64,000 nucleotides of DNA from Gemmatimonadaceae bacterium (GCA_037721215.1 JBBJNV010000008.1:1-64000), one strand, 5' to 3'; shown: positions 53,025 through 63,400, numbered from the stretch's first letter. Notes: generated by a model not told the origin, from the letters alone. Program-made: numbers and translations.

Positions 53025-54620
53025 GTGAAGATACTCCACAAATACGTCCTCAAGGAGCATTTCGGCCCCCTCATGTTCGCCATGACGGCGCTCACGGCGC
53101 TGCTGCTGCTGCAATACATCGCCAAGCGGTTCGGCGATCTTGTCGGCAAGGGGTTGCCATTGGAGATAATCGCCGAGTTTCTGGGGCTCTCAATTCCGCT
53201 GACGGTTGCGCTGTCGCTGCCGATGGCTGTCCTGGTATCGACGCTGTATGCGTTCAGCCGGCTAGCCTCGGAAAACGAGATAACCGCAATGAAGGCCAGC
53301 GGTGTCAGCCTGAGGTATGTACTGACGCCCGTACTGTGGGCGGCGCTCGGGGTGACGTTCTTCATGGTCGCGTTCAACGATCAGATTCTCCCGCGTGCAA
53401 ACCACAAGCTGCGCACGCTACAGAGCGATATCGCGCAGAAAAAACCCACTTTCGGGTTGCGCGAGCAGGTCATCAACGAGGTGAGTCCCGGCAAGCTGTA
53501 TCTGCGGGCCGGCCACCTCGAGAAGACGTCCAACATCATGCGCGAAGTGACCATCTACGATGTCGGTGACCCAATCCGGCGGCGTACGATTTACGCGGAC
53601 AGCGGCAATATGGGCATGTCGCCCGACCAGGCAGATCTCCAGTTGACGCTATACAGCGGGACGGTCCAGGATGTTCCGGTAGCCTCCCCCGATCAGCTAC
53701 AGCGTTTGCACTTCGACACGGAGCTGATCCGCATCAAGGGCGTGGGTAACGAATTCCGCAAGACTGCCAACGATGGCTATAAGGGCGAACGGGAAATGTC
53801 GGTGTGCGAAATGGAGCAGAACGCGTCGATCGCGCGCCGGTCGCTGACTGAGGCACAAATGGAGTTTGCTGAAAAAACCGCTCTCGCAAAAAACCGGAAT
53901 GTGAAGCTGGCCAGAGAGGTCTTCGAAACCCGCACCGCCACTCCGATAACGGTAGGACTTGGCGACGCCTATTGCGGGCTGCTGGGGCAGGTGGGAGCCG
54001 GCGGGCTTGGCGCCCAGCAACCGTCGCCCCGCGCCCCGTCGACAGGTAACGCTGGGCCTGGACAGCGGTTTGCGCCCGTTGCCGAAGCTGTCGAACCTGG
54101 TCAGCCGCCTGGACAAACGGACCCGAGCGTTGTCAGGCAGCCTGTTGTCATCCCGGACGGGGTTATTCCGGCCCAGGTCGAGACGGCTCGCCTTCGCCTC
54201 ATGGATGCGCGAAACACGGTGAATCTTTACGAAGTCGAGATCCACAAGAAGTTTGCGCTCGCGGCTGCCTGCTTTGTATTCGTGCTGCTTGGAGCGCCTA
54301 TCGCGCTCCGTTTCCCCCGAGGTGGCGTAGGTCTCACCATCGGGGTGAGTCTTGTAGTGTTTGCGCTGTATTATGTCGGCCTGATCGCCGGTGAGTCGCT
54401 CGCTCGGCGCGGCCTGGTTCCGCCGTTCATGTCGATGTGGGGCGCCAATCTCGTATTTGGCGCGCTGGCGCTGGTGATGCTGGCAAAGGTCGGCAACAGA
54501 ACCGGATCTTCCCGCGGTGGAGACTCGCGGGAGATCATCGACGCCATCCGCGGTCGATTCGGACGCACGCCACCCCACGGGACAGGGGCAGTGACTGGTT
54601 CTGGTTCGCATCGCGCGTGA
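53025..54620 (+). CDS. lptF: LptF-type permease of the LPS export system, with large insertion
   Basis: 531 residues with six membrane helices in the LptF/G order: three before and three after a periplasmic beta-jellyroll. Typical segments are KILHKYVLKEHFGPLMFAM, ASENEITAMKASGVSLRYVL and the C-terminal KKFALAAACFVFVLLGAPIA. LptF with LptG and the ATPase LptB extracts LPS from the inner membrane. Relative to a usual length near 370-400, about 145 residues are inserted at 255-400. They consist of a coiled-coil-like helix and a Gly/Pro/Gln-rich stretch between the jellyroll and TM4. The lptG start overlaps its stop as GTGA. The gene is divergent from sprA with only 40 bases between. Confidence 0.92.
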   Translation: MKILHKYVLKEHFGPLMFAMTALTALLLLQYIAKRFGDLVGKGLPLEIIAEFLGLSIPLTVALSLPMAVLVSTLYAFSRLASENEITAMKASGVSLRYVLTPVLWAALGVTFFMVAFNDQILPRANHKLRTLQSDIAQKKPTFGLREQVINEVSPGKLYLRAGHLEKTSNIMREVTIYDVGDPIRRRTIYADSGNMGMSPDQADLQLTLYSGTVQDVPVASPDQLQRLHFDTELIRIKGVGNEFRKTANDGYKGEREMSVCEMEQNASIARRSLTEAQMEFAEKTALAKNRNVKLAREVFETRTATPITVGLGDAYCGLLGQVGAGGLGAQQPSPRAPSTGNAGPGQRFAPVAEAVEPGQPPGQTDPSVVRQPVVIPDGVIPAQVETARLRLMDARNTVNLYEVEIHKKFALAAACFVFVLLGAPIALRFPRGGVGLTIGVSLVVFALYYVGLIAGESLARRGLVPPFMSMWGANLVFGALALVMLAKVGNRTGSSRGGDSREIIDAIRGRFGRTPPHGTGAVTGSGSHRA

Positions 54621-55702
54621 GTCTCGTTCGTCCGCTGGACAGATACGTCTTCTCCGAATTCTGGAAGATATTCACAGCAACCGCATTCGGGTTTCCGCTG
54701 CTGCTGATTGTCTTCGACGTCACCGACAATCTCGACAAGTATCTGGCAAAACAACTTCCGATCCGGAACATCGCGCTCAGCTACGTCTACGGTTTGCCGG
54801 AGTCGATGTTTCTGATCCTTCCGGCGGCAGTGCTGTTCGCCACCGTTTTTTCGATTGGCAGCTTTACCCGGCATTCGGAGATGACGGCCGCCAAAGCGTC
54901 GGGAATAAGTTTCTATCGTTTCATCGCTCCAATTTTTCTGGGCGCTATACTGGCGAGCGGCATGGGGTTGGTGATTGGTGAGATTGCACCGCAGTCCAAC
55001 TCGCGGAAGCTCGAGCTGCTCGAAAATCAGACGTTCACTTCCATGAGTGAGCGCTACAACTTCGCTTACGCAGCGGATGCTGGCCGCGTCTACAAGGTGC
55101 AGACGCTGCATGTCGAAAGCCGCGTTATCGATGGCATGACGGTCGAGCGAAGAGGCAGAGGCCCCAGCTACCCTTCTTATATTGTAGCGGCAAGCAATGC
55201 GAAGTATTGGGGGCCTCGCAAAGGCTGGAACATCGGCCAGGGGGTGATGCACGTGATCTCCGACTCGCTTTACAACATTTCATACAAATTCGATTCACTG
55301 GTCGACCGCAGATTCGTCGAGCGGCCTCAGGACCTGATGCTCACTCCAAAGGCGCCTACTGACATGGCATTCCGGGATCTGGGGAACTTCATCAACGCGA
55401 TGGAGCGTTCGGGCGCGGACGTCGACCAGCTGCGCGTGGAGCGGATGCTGAAGATCGTCATTCCGGTAACGAGCGTCATTATTTTGCTGTTTGCGGCAGC
55501 TCTGGCGACGAGCACCCAACGCGGGGGTGCAGCATACGGTGTCGGGGTATCCCTCGGCACTACGCTCATTTTCATGTTCATGATCCAGCTCATGAAGGGG
55601 CTTGGCGGTAACGGCCTCGTTCCGCCCGAGTTCGCGGCCTGGGTGCCCAGCATTCTCTTCGGTGTTGTTGGCGCCGTACTTTTTGCACGCGTGAAGACTT
55701 GA
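54617..55702 (+). CDS. lptG: LptG-type permease of the LPS export system
   Basis: Starting at the GTG overlapping the lptF stop, the protein has 361 residues, the normal LptG length. The N-terminus RPLDRYVFSEFWKIFTAT, the middle TRHSEMTAAKASGISFYRFI and the three C-terminal helices (IVIPVTSVIILLFAAALATS-like and later) are typical, with a periplasmic jellyroll between. It pairs with LptF around an LptB dimer that is encoded elsewhere. The mlaE gene follows immediately. Coupling of LPS export and Mla-type lipid transport genes in one operon suggests a joint outer-membrane lipid programme. Confidence 0.92.
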   Translation: MSLVRPLDRYVFSEFWKIFTATAFGFPLLLIVFDVTDNLDKYLAKQLPIRNIALSYVYGLPESMFLILPAAVLFATVFSIGSFTRHSEMTAAKASGISFYRFIAPIFLGAILASGMGLVIGEIAPQSNSRKLELLENQTFTSMSERYNFAYAADAGRVYKVQTLHVESRVIDGMTVERRGRGPSYPSYIVAASNAKYWGPRKGWNIGQGVMHVISDSLYNISYKFDSLVDRRFVERPQDLMLTPKAPTDMAFRDLGNFINAMERSGADVDQLRVERMLKIVIPVTSVIILLFAAALATSTQRGGAAYGVGVSLGTTLIFMFMIQLMKGLGGNGLVPPEFAAWVPSILFGVVGAVLFARVKT

Positions 55703-55719
55703 TCGCTGCGGTTTCGGGC

Positions 55720-56463
55720 ATGTTCGCACGGGTCGGCGAACGTGGATATTTCATGCGCGATATCGGCCGGGGGTTGAAGGATCCCGCTACATACGGCTCC
55801 GAGACGATAAGGCAGATGCGCAATATCGGAGTCGATTCCCTCCCGCTTACGGCAATCGTGGCGGCGTTCATCGGCGCTGTGACCGCGTTCCAGACCCGCT
55901 ATCAGCTGTTTGGCGGAGTGCAGCTGTCGGTCGTGGGGCTGATATCCCGGCAATCGATCGTTCTGGAACTTGGCCCACTGCTCACGGGCCTGGTTCTGAC
56001 CGGCCGGGTGGGCGCGCGCATCACTGCCGAAATCGGAACCATGCGCGTGACCGAGCAGATCGACGCACTCGAGACGCTCGCCTACGATCCCATCGCCTAT
56101 CTGGTTGTCCCCCGTCTGCTCGCTGCGCTGATAATGGTGCCGATGTTGACGATCATGGCCAATGCAATCGGAGTTGGAACCGCATTCTTTACCGCCGTGG
56201 TTGCCACGGATGTGACAGGCGCGGCTTTTTCGGAAGGGCTGCGGCTGGCATTCGCGCCGTTCCAGATAGTCTACAGTATCATTAAGTCGATTCTGTTTGG
56301 CGGAGCGATCGCCTTTTTCTGCTCCTATGAAGGCTACAACACCACCGCTGGCGCTGAGGGGGTGGGTCGCAGTACCGCGCAAGCGGTGGTAATCACATCC
56401 GTGGCCATACTTGTTCTCGACGCGCTGACTGCGCTTTTGCTCGCACCCTACTTACAGGCATGA
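55720..56463 (+). CDS. mlaE: MlaE-type phospholipid ABC transporter permease
   Basis: The ATG at 55720 gives 247 residues; a TTG at 55699 overlapping the lptG stop is an alternative. MlaE signatures are PLTAIVAAFIGAVTAFQTRY, ELGPLLTGLVLTGRVGARIT, AEIGTMRVTEQIDALE and FCSYEGYNTTAGAEGVGRST. The MlaFEDB complex moves phospholipids between the membranes of didermic bacteria. It is followed at once by the MCE protein MlaD (ATGA overlap). The ATPase MlaF, normally the neighbour, is missing between them and anywhere else in the window. Confidence 0.95.
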   Translation: MFARVGERGYFMRDIGRGLKDPATYGSETIRQMRNIGVDSLPLTAIVAAFIGAVTAFQTRYQLFGGVQLSVVGLISRQSIVLELGPLLTGLVLTGRVGARITAEIGTMRVTEQIDALETLAYDPIAYLVVPRLLAALIMVPMLTIMANAIGVGTAFFTAVVATDVTGAAFSEGLRLAFAPFQIVYSIIKSILFGGAIAFFCSYEGYNTTAGAEGVGRSTAQAVVITSVAILVLDALTALLLAPYLQA

Positions 56464-57362
56464 AAAAACGCGACGACGTACTCGTTGGAATAGTGATGGC
56501 CATTGCGATACTGATCGCTATCGTGGGTTCACTCTGGCTGGCGCGGGGCGGCCTGTCGAAGGGTTATGCGCTGTACGCGAAGTTCCCGTGGTCGTCCGGA
56601 CTGAAGCAGGGGCAGCCGGTGTTGCTGGCAGGTGTCAACGTGGGATACGTCGACGAAGTGCAGCTCCGGCAGGACGGAACTGTGCTGACCACCTTCCGTC
56701 TTGGCGACGAATACAAGGTTCCGCGGGGAACGGTGGCGACTGTAGTGCCGAACGGCATTTTTGGCGACATGGCTATCGCGCTGACACCAGTGGGCCCGAA
56801 CTCACGCTCGATTCCCGCTGAGGATACGGTTCCTGTCGGGCCATCCTCCCCTGGTATTGCGGGACTCACCGGAAAGGCCGATTCCATTGCGACCTCAGTG
56901 AATGCAATTACGACCTCGTTGCAGAAAGAGCTCATCGCTGCGGGAGGGGTTGCCGATCTCCGCAAGAGCCTGGCGTCGTCGAATGAGCTGGTGCTGAACA
57001 TGAACCGGCTGGTATCGCAGTTCAGCGTCATTGCCGCCGAGCAAAACCGCCAGCTGATCGCGACCCAGGCGTCATTGCGGCGGGCTACTTCCGGCATCGA
57101 CTCGTCCAAGATCGATTCCACGCTCAGCAACGTCAGGCAGACGTCCGCGAACATGACGGCTCTGACGGCGGATTTCAAGGCAACAAGTGCGAAACTCGAT
57201 TCGCTGGTGTCGAAGGCGAACTCCGGCCCGGGGACTGTTGGCCTGGCACTGAATGATCCTGGCGCCTACAACGACGTAAGGAAGTTGATCCAGCGGATGG
57301 ATTCGCTGCTCGCCGACGTCAAGAACAACCCGCGGCGTTACATCAACCTGAAGATTTTCTAA
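56460..57362 (+). CDS. mlaD: MCE-domain protein (MlaD-like)
   Basis: 300 residues. There is one N-terminal membrane helix (VLVGIVMAIAILIAIVGSLW) and an MCE domain at about 38-120 (YALYAKFPWSSGLKQGQPVL, AGVNVGYVDEV, GTVATVVPNGIFGDMAIAL). A long C-terminal helical region follows, with repeated leucines and serines (SLQKELIAAGGVADLRKSLA, TSANMTALTADFKATSAKLD). The MCE ring and helical tail form the lipid conduit of Mla-type transporters. The gene overlaps mlaE by ATGA. Its stop shares CTAA with the stop of the convergent plug-domain gene. Confidence 0.95.
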   Translation: MKKRDDVLVGIVMAIAILIAIVGSLWLARGGLSKGYALYAKFPWSSGLKQGQPVLLAGVNVGYVDEVQLRQDGTVLTTFRLGDEYKVPRGTVATVVPNGIFGDMAIALTPVGPNSRSIPAEDTVPVGPSSPGIAGLTGKADSIATSVNAITTSLQKELIAAGGVADLRKSLASSNELVLNMNRLVSQFSVIAAEQNRQLIATQASLRRATSGIDSSKIDSTLSNVRQTSANMTALTADFKATSAKLDSLVSKANSGPGTVGLALNDPGAYNDVRKLIQRMDSLLADVKNNPRRYINLKIF

Positions 57363-58150
57363 TTCCCACCGTGCCATCTCGTCCAGACGACGACTGCGGC
57401 GCAGTCGTTAGGGCGGGGGCTGAACTCCGGCGGGACGCTTGCCATGCCGTGATAGACTTCCATTGCTTCGATATCGAGTGGACTCAGCGCGAAATACCCC
57501 ACGTAGCCATCGTGTGACCTGAATCCGTCAATGTAGACTGCGACGCTCCCGCACCGCAGAAACTGGATCGACGGGACCATGCCGCGATAGCGGATTCTGA
57601 CTCCAGTGACCATGCGGAGCAGGTCTTCGGATCTCGATGCAGCTCGTGCGTCGACGTCTTCACGGGTAAGAAAAGTTCCGAGGCCCTGCGCACGGCGCGC
57701 GTAGAACGCGTCGAACTTTCCGGTTCGCGCATATCGGTCGGGCTTGAGCATCCTCGATTTCACTACGACCTTTTTCAAATCGAGCGCGACCGGCAGGAGC
57801 ATCGCACGCGTGTCGGGAGTGGAACCAGGAATGACCGAGATCGGGATTGTTTTCTCAGCGAATCCAAGGCGCCGTACTCGCAGGACGGCTGCGCCAGATG
57901 GCACCGCCAGCAACGCAACCCGGCCTTCCTCGTCGGTGTTTCCGCGGAGTGAAGTCCCCACCACCTGCACTTCGGCTCCCGCTACCGGGCGCCCGACACT
58001 GTCAGTGATGAACGCGATGACGATCGATGTCTGGGCCTGAAGCTCCTGGGACAATGCCGGGCGCGAGTCAAACGCAGCAAGCCCTAATGCCGCGACCATG
58101 GCTACGCACCCGCGGAACCCGCGGGGTGGACTATTCTTGAAAGGCCCCAT
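57359..58150 (-). CDS. Orphan CarboxypepD-regulatory plus TonB plug-like protein without barrel
   Basis: 263 residues. A signal peptide ends ALS before QEL near residue 35. A CarboxypepD_reg-like domain (FITDSVGRPVAGAEVQVVGT, TDEEGRVALLAVPSG) is followed by a plug-like domain (LTREDVDARAASRSEDLLRM, VAVYIDGFRS, LSPLDIEAMEVYHGMASVPP). It then stops at VVVWTRWHGGN with no beta-barrel. Such stand-alone plug proteins are frequent in Gemmatimonadota, but what they bind is unknown. Two cysteines (FLRCGSV and RPNDCAAV) are positioned to form a disulfide. It follows a full receptor gene on the same strand. Confidence 0.8.
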   Translation of the reverse strand: MGPFKNSPPRGFRGCVAMVAALGLAAFDSRPALSQELQAQTSIVIAFITDSVGRPVAGAEVQVVGTSLRGNTDEEGRVALLAVPSGAAVLRVRRLGFAEKTIPISVIPGSTPDTRAMLLPVALDLKKVVVKSRMLKPDRYARTGKFDAFYARRAQGLGTFLTREDVDARAASRSEDLLRMVTGVRIRYRGMVPSIQFLRCGSVAVYIDGFRSHDGYVGYFALSPLDIEAMEVYHGMASVPPEFSPRPNDCAAVVVWTRWHGGN

Positions 58151-58260
58151 ATGTGACTGCGACCGTGTTGAAATCCCTTTCCTAAGCTATTTGCGGGGAA
58201 GCAAAGTGCAACACCGGATCGATATAGGTGCCTCAGCCTTTGGCGCGCCAGGAGCCCCTG

Positions 58261-60414
58261 CTACGGCCGCAGCGTTTCGAGCGATAGCGAAACAAGGAGA
58301 CTTCGGGGCGTTCCCGGCTCGAATGCAACCGCCGCTCCGTTGACGATATCGGGGTTGACGAAGGCAGAGCCAGTGAAGGAGCGGTTCGCAATGTTTTCCA
58401 GCGTTATGAAGCCGCGGACACCGATTCGTCCAATGCTCAGAGGCCGGGTGGACGCCAATGTCGCGCTTACCGTTTGATAACCGGGTACTTCGGCCGCGTT
58501 GGCGTCATCGAGGAAATACTTTCCTACGCCACGGAGGGCCAGCTCGACGCGCGCCGGCAAGCCCGGCCCAATACCCTTCGCTACGCTCGCGCTGAAGTAG
58601 AAGCCTGGCACTCCGGCTACGTGATTCCCTGCGTAACTCGCGATTGCCCCGGGCCGTCCGTAGTGGACCGAATCGATGGTATACCGCACGTAACGGTTGC
58701 GGGAAAAAGTCGCGGCGCCTCGAAACTCGGCTGCTCCCGAACCGGTTATTGTAGTGCCGAATTCAGCGCCTCTTCTCTGAACCTGGCCGGCGCTGAAGTA
58801 AAACCGACCACCACGGTATGGGACGATTTCATTGGCGACATCGGTGACGTAAAGCGCGGCATCGTAAGACACTGATCTTACGAGCTGTGTCTCGCTGCGC
58901 ATCACCAGACGCCGGGCGCCGATTTCGAAGGTGGTCGACCGGATTGGTTCAAGCAGGGGATTGATCGCTGTGACGGTGTCCTGGCCAAACGTGGAAGCGG
59001 GATCTGTTTCGTTCCCGGCTGGGGCTTCCACACCGCCGCCAAGGTTCAGGTAGATGCTGTTCGCAGGCGAGAAACGATAGCTCAGTCCGAGCTTTGGCGT
59101 GACTCGGGCGAAAGATTTTCCAGCATCGGTTGCCGGATCGATCAGGTTCCTGTAGTCGTAGCGAACGTTGTCGTAGCGTACGCCGAGGTCGAGATTCAGC
59201 CTGTCGTTGAAGACGAGGCCCTGCTGAACGAAGATGCCCGTATTGGATGCGCCTTCGCGCTTGTTGTCGCGAATCTGCGAGCCCCGGCCACCCGACGGCG
59301 TGAGAGTATGGAAGATAATTTTTCCATCTTGGGACGCTCGATCGCCCCCTGCCAAGGTGGATGCGCGGATGCCGGTGGCGACGTTGAAGATCGTTTGAAA
59401 CACGAGGTTGCCACCGACATGGTGTCTGTCGAAATCGCGAAAGGTGTTGCGTTCCGACCGCTGCAGGATTTTCGGATTGGTGAACACCATTCCGGAGATC
59501 GAGCGCGAGCCAGACAAAGCGTGGTCCAGTGTGACACCGATTCGAGCCACTTTGTTGTATCGTCGCTCCTCGCGCGAGGCGTAAGTGGCGTTGGCGGCCC
59601 TGGGATTTGCGATCGCCTCTGCGCGGGTCAACGGTCCGGGAATATGAAACAGGCTGTTGGCGGCGGTCACGAAAACTTTTACATCCGTGTCGTCACCGAG
59701 AGGCGCGTCGAGAGAAGAATTCACCAGAAAACGACGGCTATCGGAGTGCTGTCGCCAGCCCCGCTGACTGGTATTCGTGAAGGTGAACGACAGCGACGAT
59801 GCGCCGAATTTCGTTCCCCCCTGGGCAACCGTACGTAGAAGGCCAAAGCTGCCTGTCATCTGCTGCAGCTTCGCGAAAGGTGCATCGAACTCCGGCACAG
59901 TGGAGATACTTACCACTCCGCCAGCGGCGTTGCCCCAGAGAGCCGACGCGTTCGATCGCACGATCTCGATGCGGTTTGCCGCGTGCAGGTCGATCAGATC
60001 GAATGAAGTACGACCATCCGGTTCGGTTTCCGGAATGCCGTCGAGGAGAATCCTTATGCCGCGGGACGTGCCGGCGTTCGATCGGTCTCCTGCTCCACGT
60101 GCGCCGAAACCGCGGAGGGTGAGGCGGACATCGCTTCCGCCATAGCGTGACTGGGCAAGCACGCCGGGAATCCCATTCAATGCTTCGTCGAGGGCTACGC
60201 CTCGCTTGTCGTCGAGTTGCACGCGCGTAACCAGCGACACCGCGAGCGGCACGTCGGACAAAGATCGAGTCTGGCGAGTGGCGGTAATTGTAACGGGTGC
60301 CAGCCGAATGCGGGCGGAATCGGCGGAATCGACTGGTGCCGCCTGTCCCTGTATTTTCGCGGGCACCATCAACAGTCCGGCAACGACGAGTGCACAATGG
60401 ACGTTTGCCGACAT
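58261..60414 (-). CDS. TonB-dependent receptor (siderophore/vitamin-type)
   Basis: The ATG at 60414 gives 717 residues. A signal peptide ends IQG before QAA near residue 24. The TonB-box-like APVTITATRQ starts the plug, which has DVPLAVSLVTRVQLDDKRGV, LRGFGARGAGDRSN and NRIEIVRSNASALWGNAAGG. The barrel ends in VSLSLETLRP after a conserved LGLSYRFSPANSIYLNLGGG. The size and absence of a regulatory-like N-domain fit FepA/FecA- or Fiu-type receptors. The ligand is unknown. It lies between the larger receptor upstream and the orphan plug gene downstream. Confidence 0.93.
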   Translation of the reverse strand: MSANVHCALVVAGLLMVPAKIQGQAAPVDSADSARIRLAPVTITATRQTRSLSDVPLAVSLVTRVQLDDKRGVALDEALNGIPGVLAQSRYGGSDVRLTLRGFGARGAGDRSNAGTSRGIRILLDGIPETEPDGRTSFDLIDLHAANRIEIVRSNASALWGNAAGGVVSISTVPEFDAPFAKLQQMTGSFGLLRTVAQGGTKFGASSLSFTFTNTSQRGWRQHSDSRRFLVNSSLDAPLGDDTDVKVFVTAANSLFHIPGPLTRAEAIANPRAANATYASREERRYNKVARIGVTLDHALSGSRSISGMVFTNPKILQRSERNTFRDFDRHHVGGNLVFQTIFNVATGIRASTLAGGDRASQDGKIIFHTLTPSGGRGSQIRDNKREGASNTGIFVQQGLVFNDRLNLDLGVRYDNVRYDYRNLIDPATDAGKSFARVTPKLGLSYRFSPANSIYLNLGGGVEAPAGNETDPASTFGQDTVTAINPLLEPIRSTTFEIGARRLVMRSETQLVRSVSYDAALYVTDVANEIVPYRGGRFYFSAGQVQRRGAEFGTTITGSGAAEFRGAATFSRNRYVRYTIDSVHYGRPGAIASYAGNHVAGVPGFYFSASVAKGIGPGLPARVELALRGVGKYFLDDANAAEVPGYQTVSATLASTRPLSIGRIGVRGFITLENIANRSFTGSAFVNPDIVNGAAVAFEPGTPRSLLVSLSLETLRP

Positions 60415-60486
60415 GAGAACAGGGTAATACCAAGCGGGCACGAACGTTAGTCCGTGCCCGCCTGATGCTGAATCAGAACGCCAGGA

Positions 60487-63400
60487 CTAGAAGCTCACTC
60501 GGGCCGAGAGCTGCATTCTCCAGTAATTCGAGGTGAAGTTTCCAACCCGGTAGGGGTCGATCGTGCCGGTTTTGTCCGGGTCAAGCGTACGGTAATTGAA
60601 CGTCACTGTCGGAACAGCCGTTGCGGGAACGGCAGTGCTGCTGGCCGTGTGGGTGAGCAGCGAGATATTGTTGAAGCCACTGATCGGACTTACCCGCTGC
60701 TGTCCCCAATCCTTGTTCAGGAGATTACCGAAGTTGAAGATATCGAGCTGCACGGCTACCCGCTGTGCTGACGATACCAGCGGAATGTTCTGACGGAACG
60801 TGAGATCGACACTGTGCGAGAACGGCAGGCGGCAGGTATTGCGATTCAGGATGCTGCCACGCGCGTCGCTGAGGCATTGACTGCTCTCGATGAGCTGATT
60901 GAACGCCGACGCCTGATCAGCCGCACTGAGAGTCTCTCCCGACACGGTGAGAGGGGCGAACCGGATCTGATTCAGATTGTTCACGTCCGAGGGAACGTAG
61001 ATGAGGTCATTCCCCGAGACTCCATCTGCATTCAGGTCGCCGCGGCCGCTGGCACCGCCATAGACGTAGTCGTGGGGCGACCCGGAAACTCCGGAGTACG
61101 TGAGCGTGACATCCGTCCCGAGTCCCTCCGCCCAGCTGCTCTTGATCAACCGTCCCCAACCGAAGGTTTTCGTCAGGAAACCAGAAACCTTATGGGGCTG
61201 ATCGAATAATGAAACGGTGGGCTCACCCGGAACCTCCTGCACCCCGGACAGGGTCCGACCGAACGACCAGTTAGAGATGTGGGTGCTCGATGTGAAGCTC
61301 TGGACATCATATGCGTGTCCATAGTTGTAGCCAAGCAAGGCTTCCCAGCCATTTGAATAACGTTTTCTCAGCTGAGTGGTGATGCTGTACGCGTAATCCT
61401 TGTTCTGATTCTCGATGTCGATCGCGGTGCTGAATCGAGCAGTTCCGCCGTTGGCGATGACCTGAGCCGGCCGTGCCGGGATCGCAGTGCCAGCCGCCGC
61501 GACTACGCCGTAAAGAGTGCGACCGAACTGGTCCGTCGCCACCGGGCCTGCGAGATTGCGGTTTACGAAGAACAACTGATTGAGGGTCTTCGAATACAAC
61601 CCCTCGACCGTGGCGATGAGATTGAATGGAAGCACGCGGTCGTAGGCCAGGTTGGCGCGCATCGGTTGCGGGAACTTAATGTCCTTATCGAGAAAGCTCA
61701 CATCGCCAATCGGCTTGGCGCCCTGCCCGTTGGCGCAGGTGTTGTAGACCGTTGGATCGGTGTTGAATGCTGGAGCTGGATTCGCGGCGTTGCCGAAGCC
61801 TGCACCGCATTGCAGAAACGTTATGACTTTGCCGTTCTGCGCATAGGCGTTTTCGAGCCACACATACGGCGGCGTGCCCACGAACAGGCCGATACCACCA
61901 CGGAGCTGGTTTCTCTGGTCGCCAGTGACGTCCATGTTGAAGCCAAACCGCGGCGAAAACTGGAAAGCTCCGGTTGGTGTCTCGTGCGCACCGTACGCCG
62001 AATCGATGGCAGAGGCATAGCTGTTGTCGGTAAGGAAACGGCTTATGTCGCCGCGAACTCCGAGCGTAAGGGTGAGCTTCGGATTCACGGTCCAGATGTC
62101 TTGAGCGTAAAACGCGCTCTGCATCGCGTCGAAGTACACGTTGGGATCTTCGCCAAGTACGATCCCCCGTCGGAAACCGTTCGCCGTATTCGACTGGAAA
62201 TCAGCGATGCTGTTGAAGGTCCAGACTCCAAAGGAGCTCTGACTGAACAGATTGCGAATCTTTACCAGTTCGTTTCGGGTGCCGACCACGAAGCTATGAT
62301 CGCCGCGGGGAATGGTCAGGTTGTTGGTGAATTCGTAAGTGTCGGCATCAAGCTCGTTTCCCTGCGAGAACTGGTCTGTCCCGGCAATGATCTGACGGCC
62401 ACCGGTGTAGTTGACAGTAACCTGGGGAAAGACGGTGGCCGACGTGCGACGGTCTTCAACGAAGGTCGCGCCGACAAAGGCTTCGTTGCTCCAGCCATTG
62501 CTGAAATTCGAGAAAAGCTGGACGACAGGAGCCTTCTTGATGCTGTTAATCGCGTGGAAATTGGAAGAGTAGATTGCACGCGTGGCAGTACGCGCATTCT
62601 GACGGCGATTGTTATTGACAGCGTCGGTGTAGTTCATCCGCGCGACGAACCGATGGCTGTTGTTGATCTGCCAATCCAGTCGGCCGAACAGATTATTCAT
62701 CGGCGTCGGCGAATTGATGATGCCAGCAGCACCCGGTTCTGGGGCTCCGGTTTTTGCGCGGTAGGCGGCTTCAAATGCGGTGATGTCGGCATCTACGAAG
62801 GGGAACGCCGTAGTCGCGTCGCTCGGCTGACCGAAGAACGGTCCGCTTACGGGCGTCGATTCTCTCGTCCATTCGTTCGCCGTGAAGAAATGCAGCTTGT
62901 CCTTGATGATCGGCCCGCCAAGGGTGAAACCAGTCTGGCGGCGGCTGAAGTCGGTAGCGCGCAGCGTCGGAACGTCCCGGCCGTAATCCTGGTTGCGAAA
63001 ATACTGGAATAACGACCCGTGTAATTCATTGGTTCCACTCTTCGTGACGGCATTGAGAAGAAGCCCGCCGAAATTGCCCTGGCGCACATCGTACGGCGCG
63101 AGCAGAATCTGGTATTCCTTAACCGCGTCGATCGAGATTGCCTTGGCGTTGATCTGTCCACCTGGCTGACCAGTGGAGCCGAGCCCGAATACGTCCCGCT
63201 CGGTCGCTCCGTCGATCTGGACGTTGTTCATGCGGTTCGACATTCCACCGCCGGAGAACCCGGGGCCGGAGCTGGAGACCTGGGGGGCGAGCCTCGTAAA
63301 ATCGGTGAGGTTGCGGCTGGTGGTAGCAGCGCGCTGCAGGAGTTGCTCGGAGATAGTTGTTTTTGTACCGGTGCTGGTAGGCGCGATGATCTCGCCCGTA

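Noticed and set aside
61666-63012. 448-codon plus-strand open frame
   Set aside because: It is antisense to the large Oar-type receptor, has no signal or domain pattern, and is expected from GC-rich codon usage.
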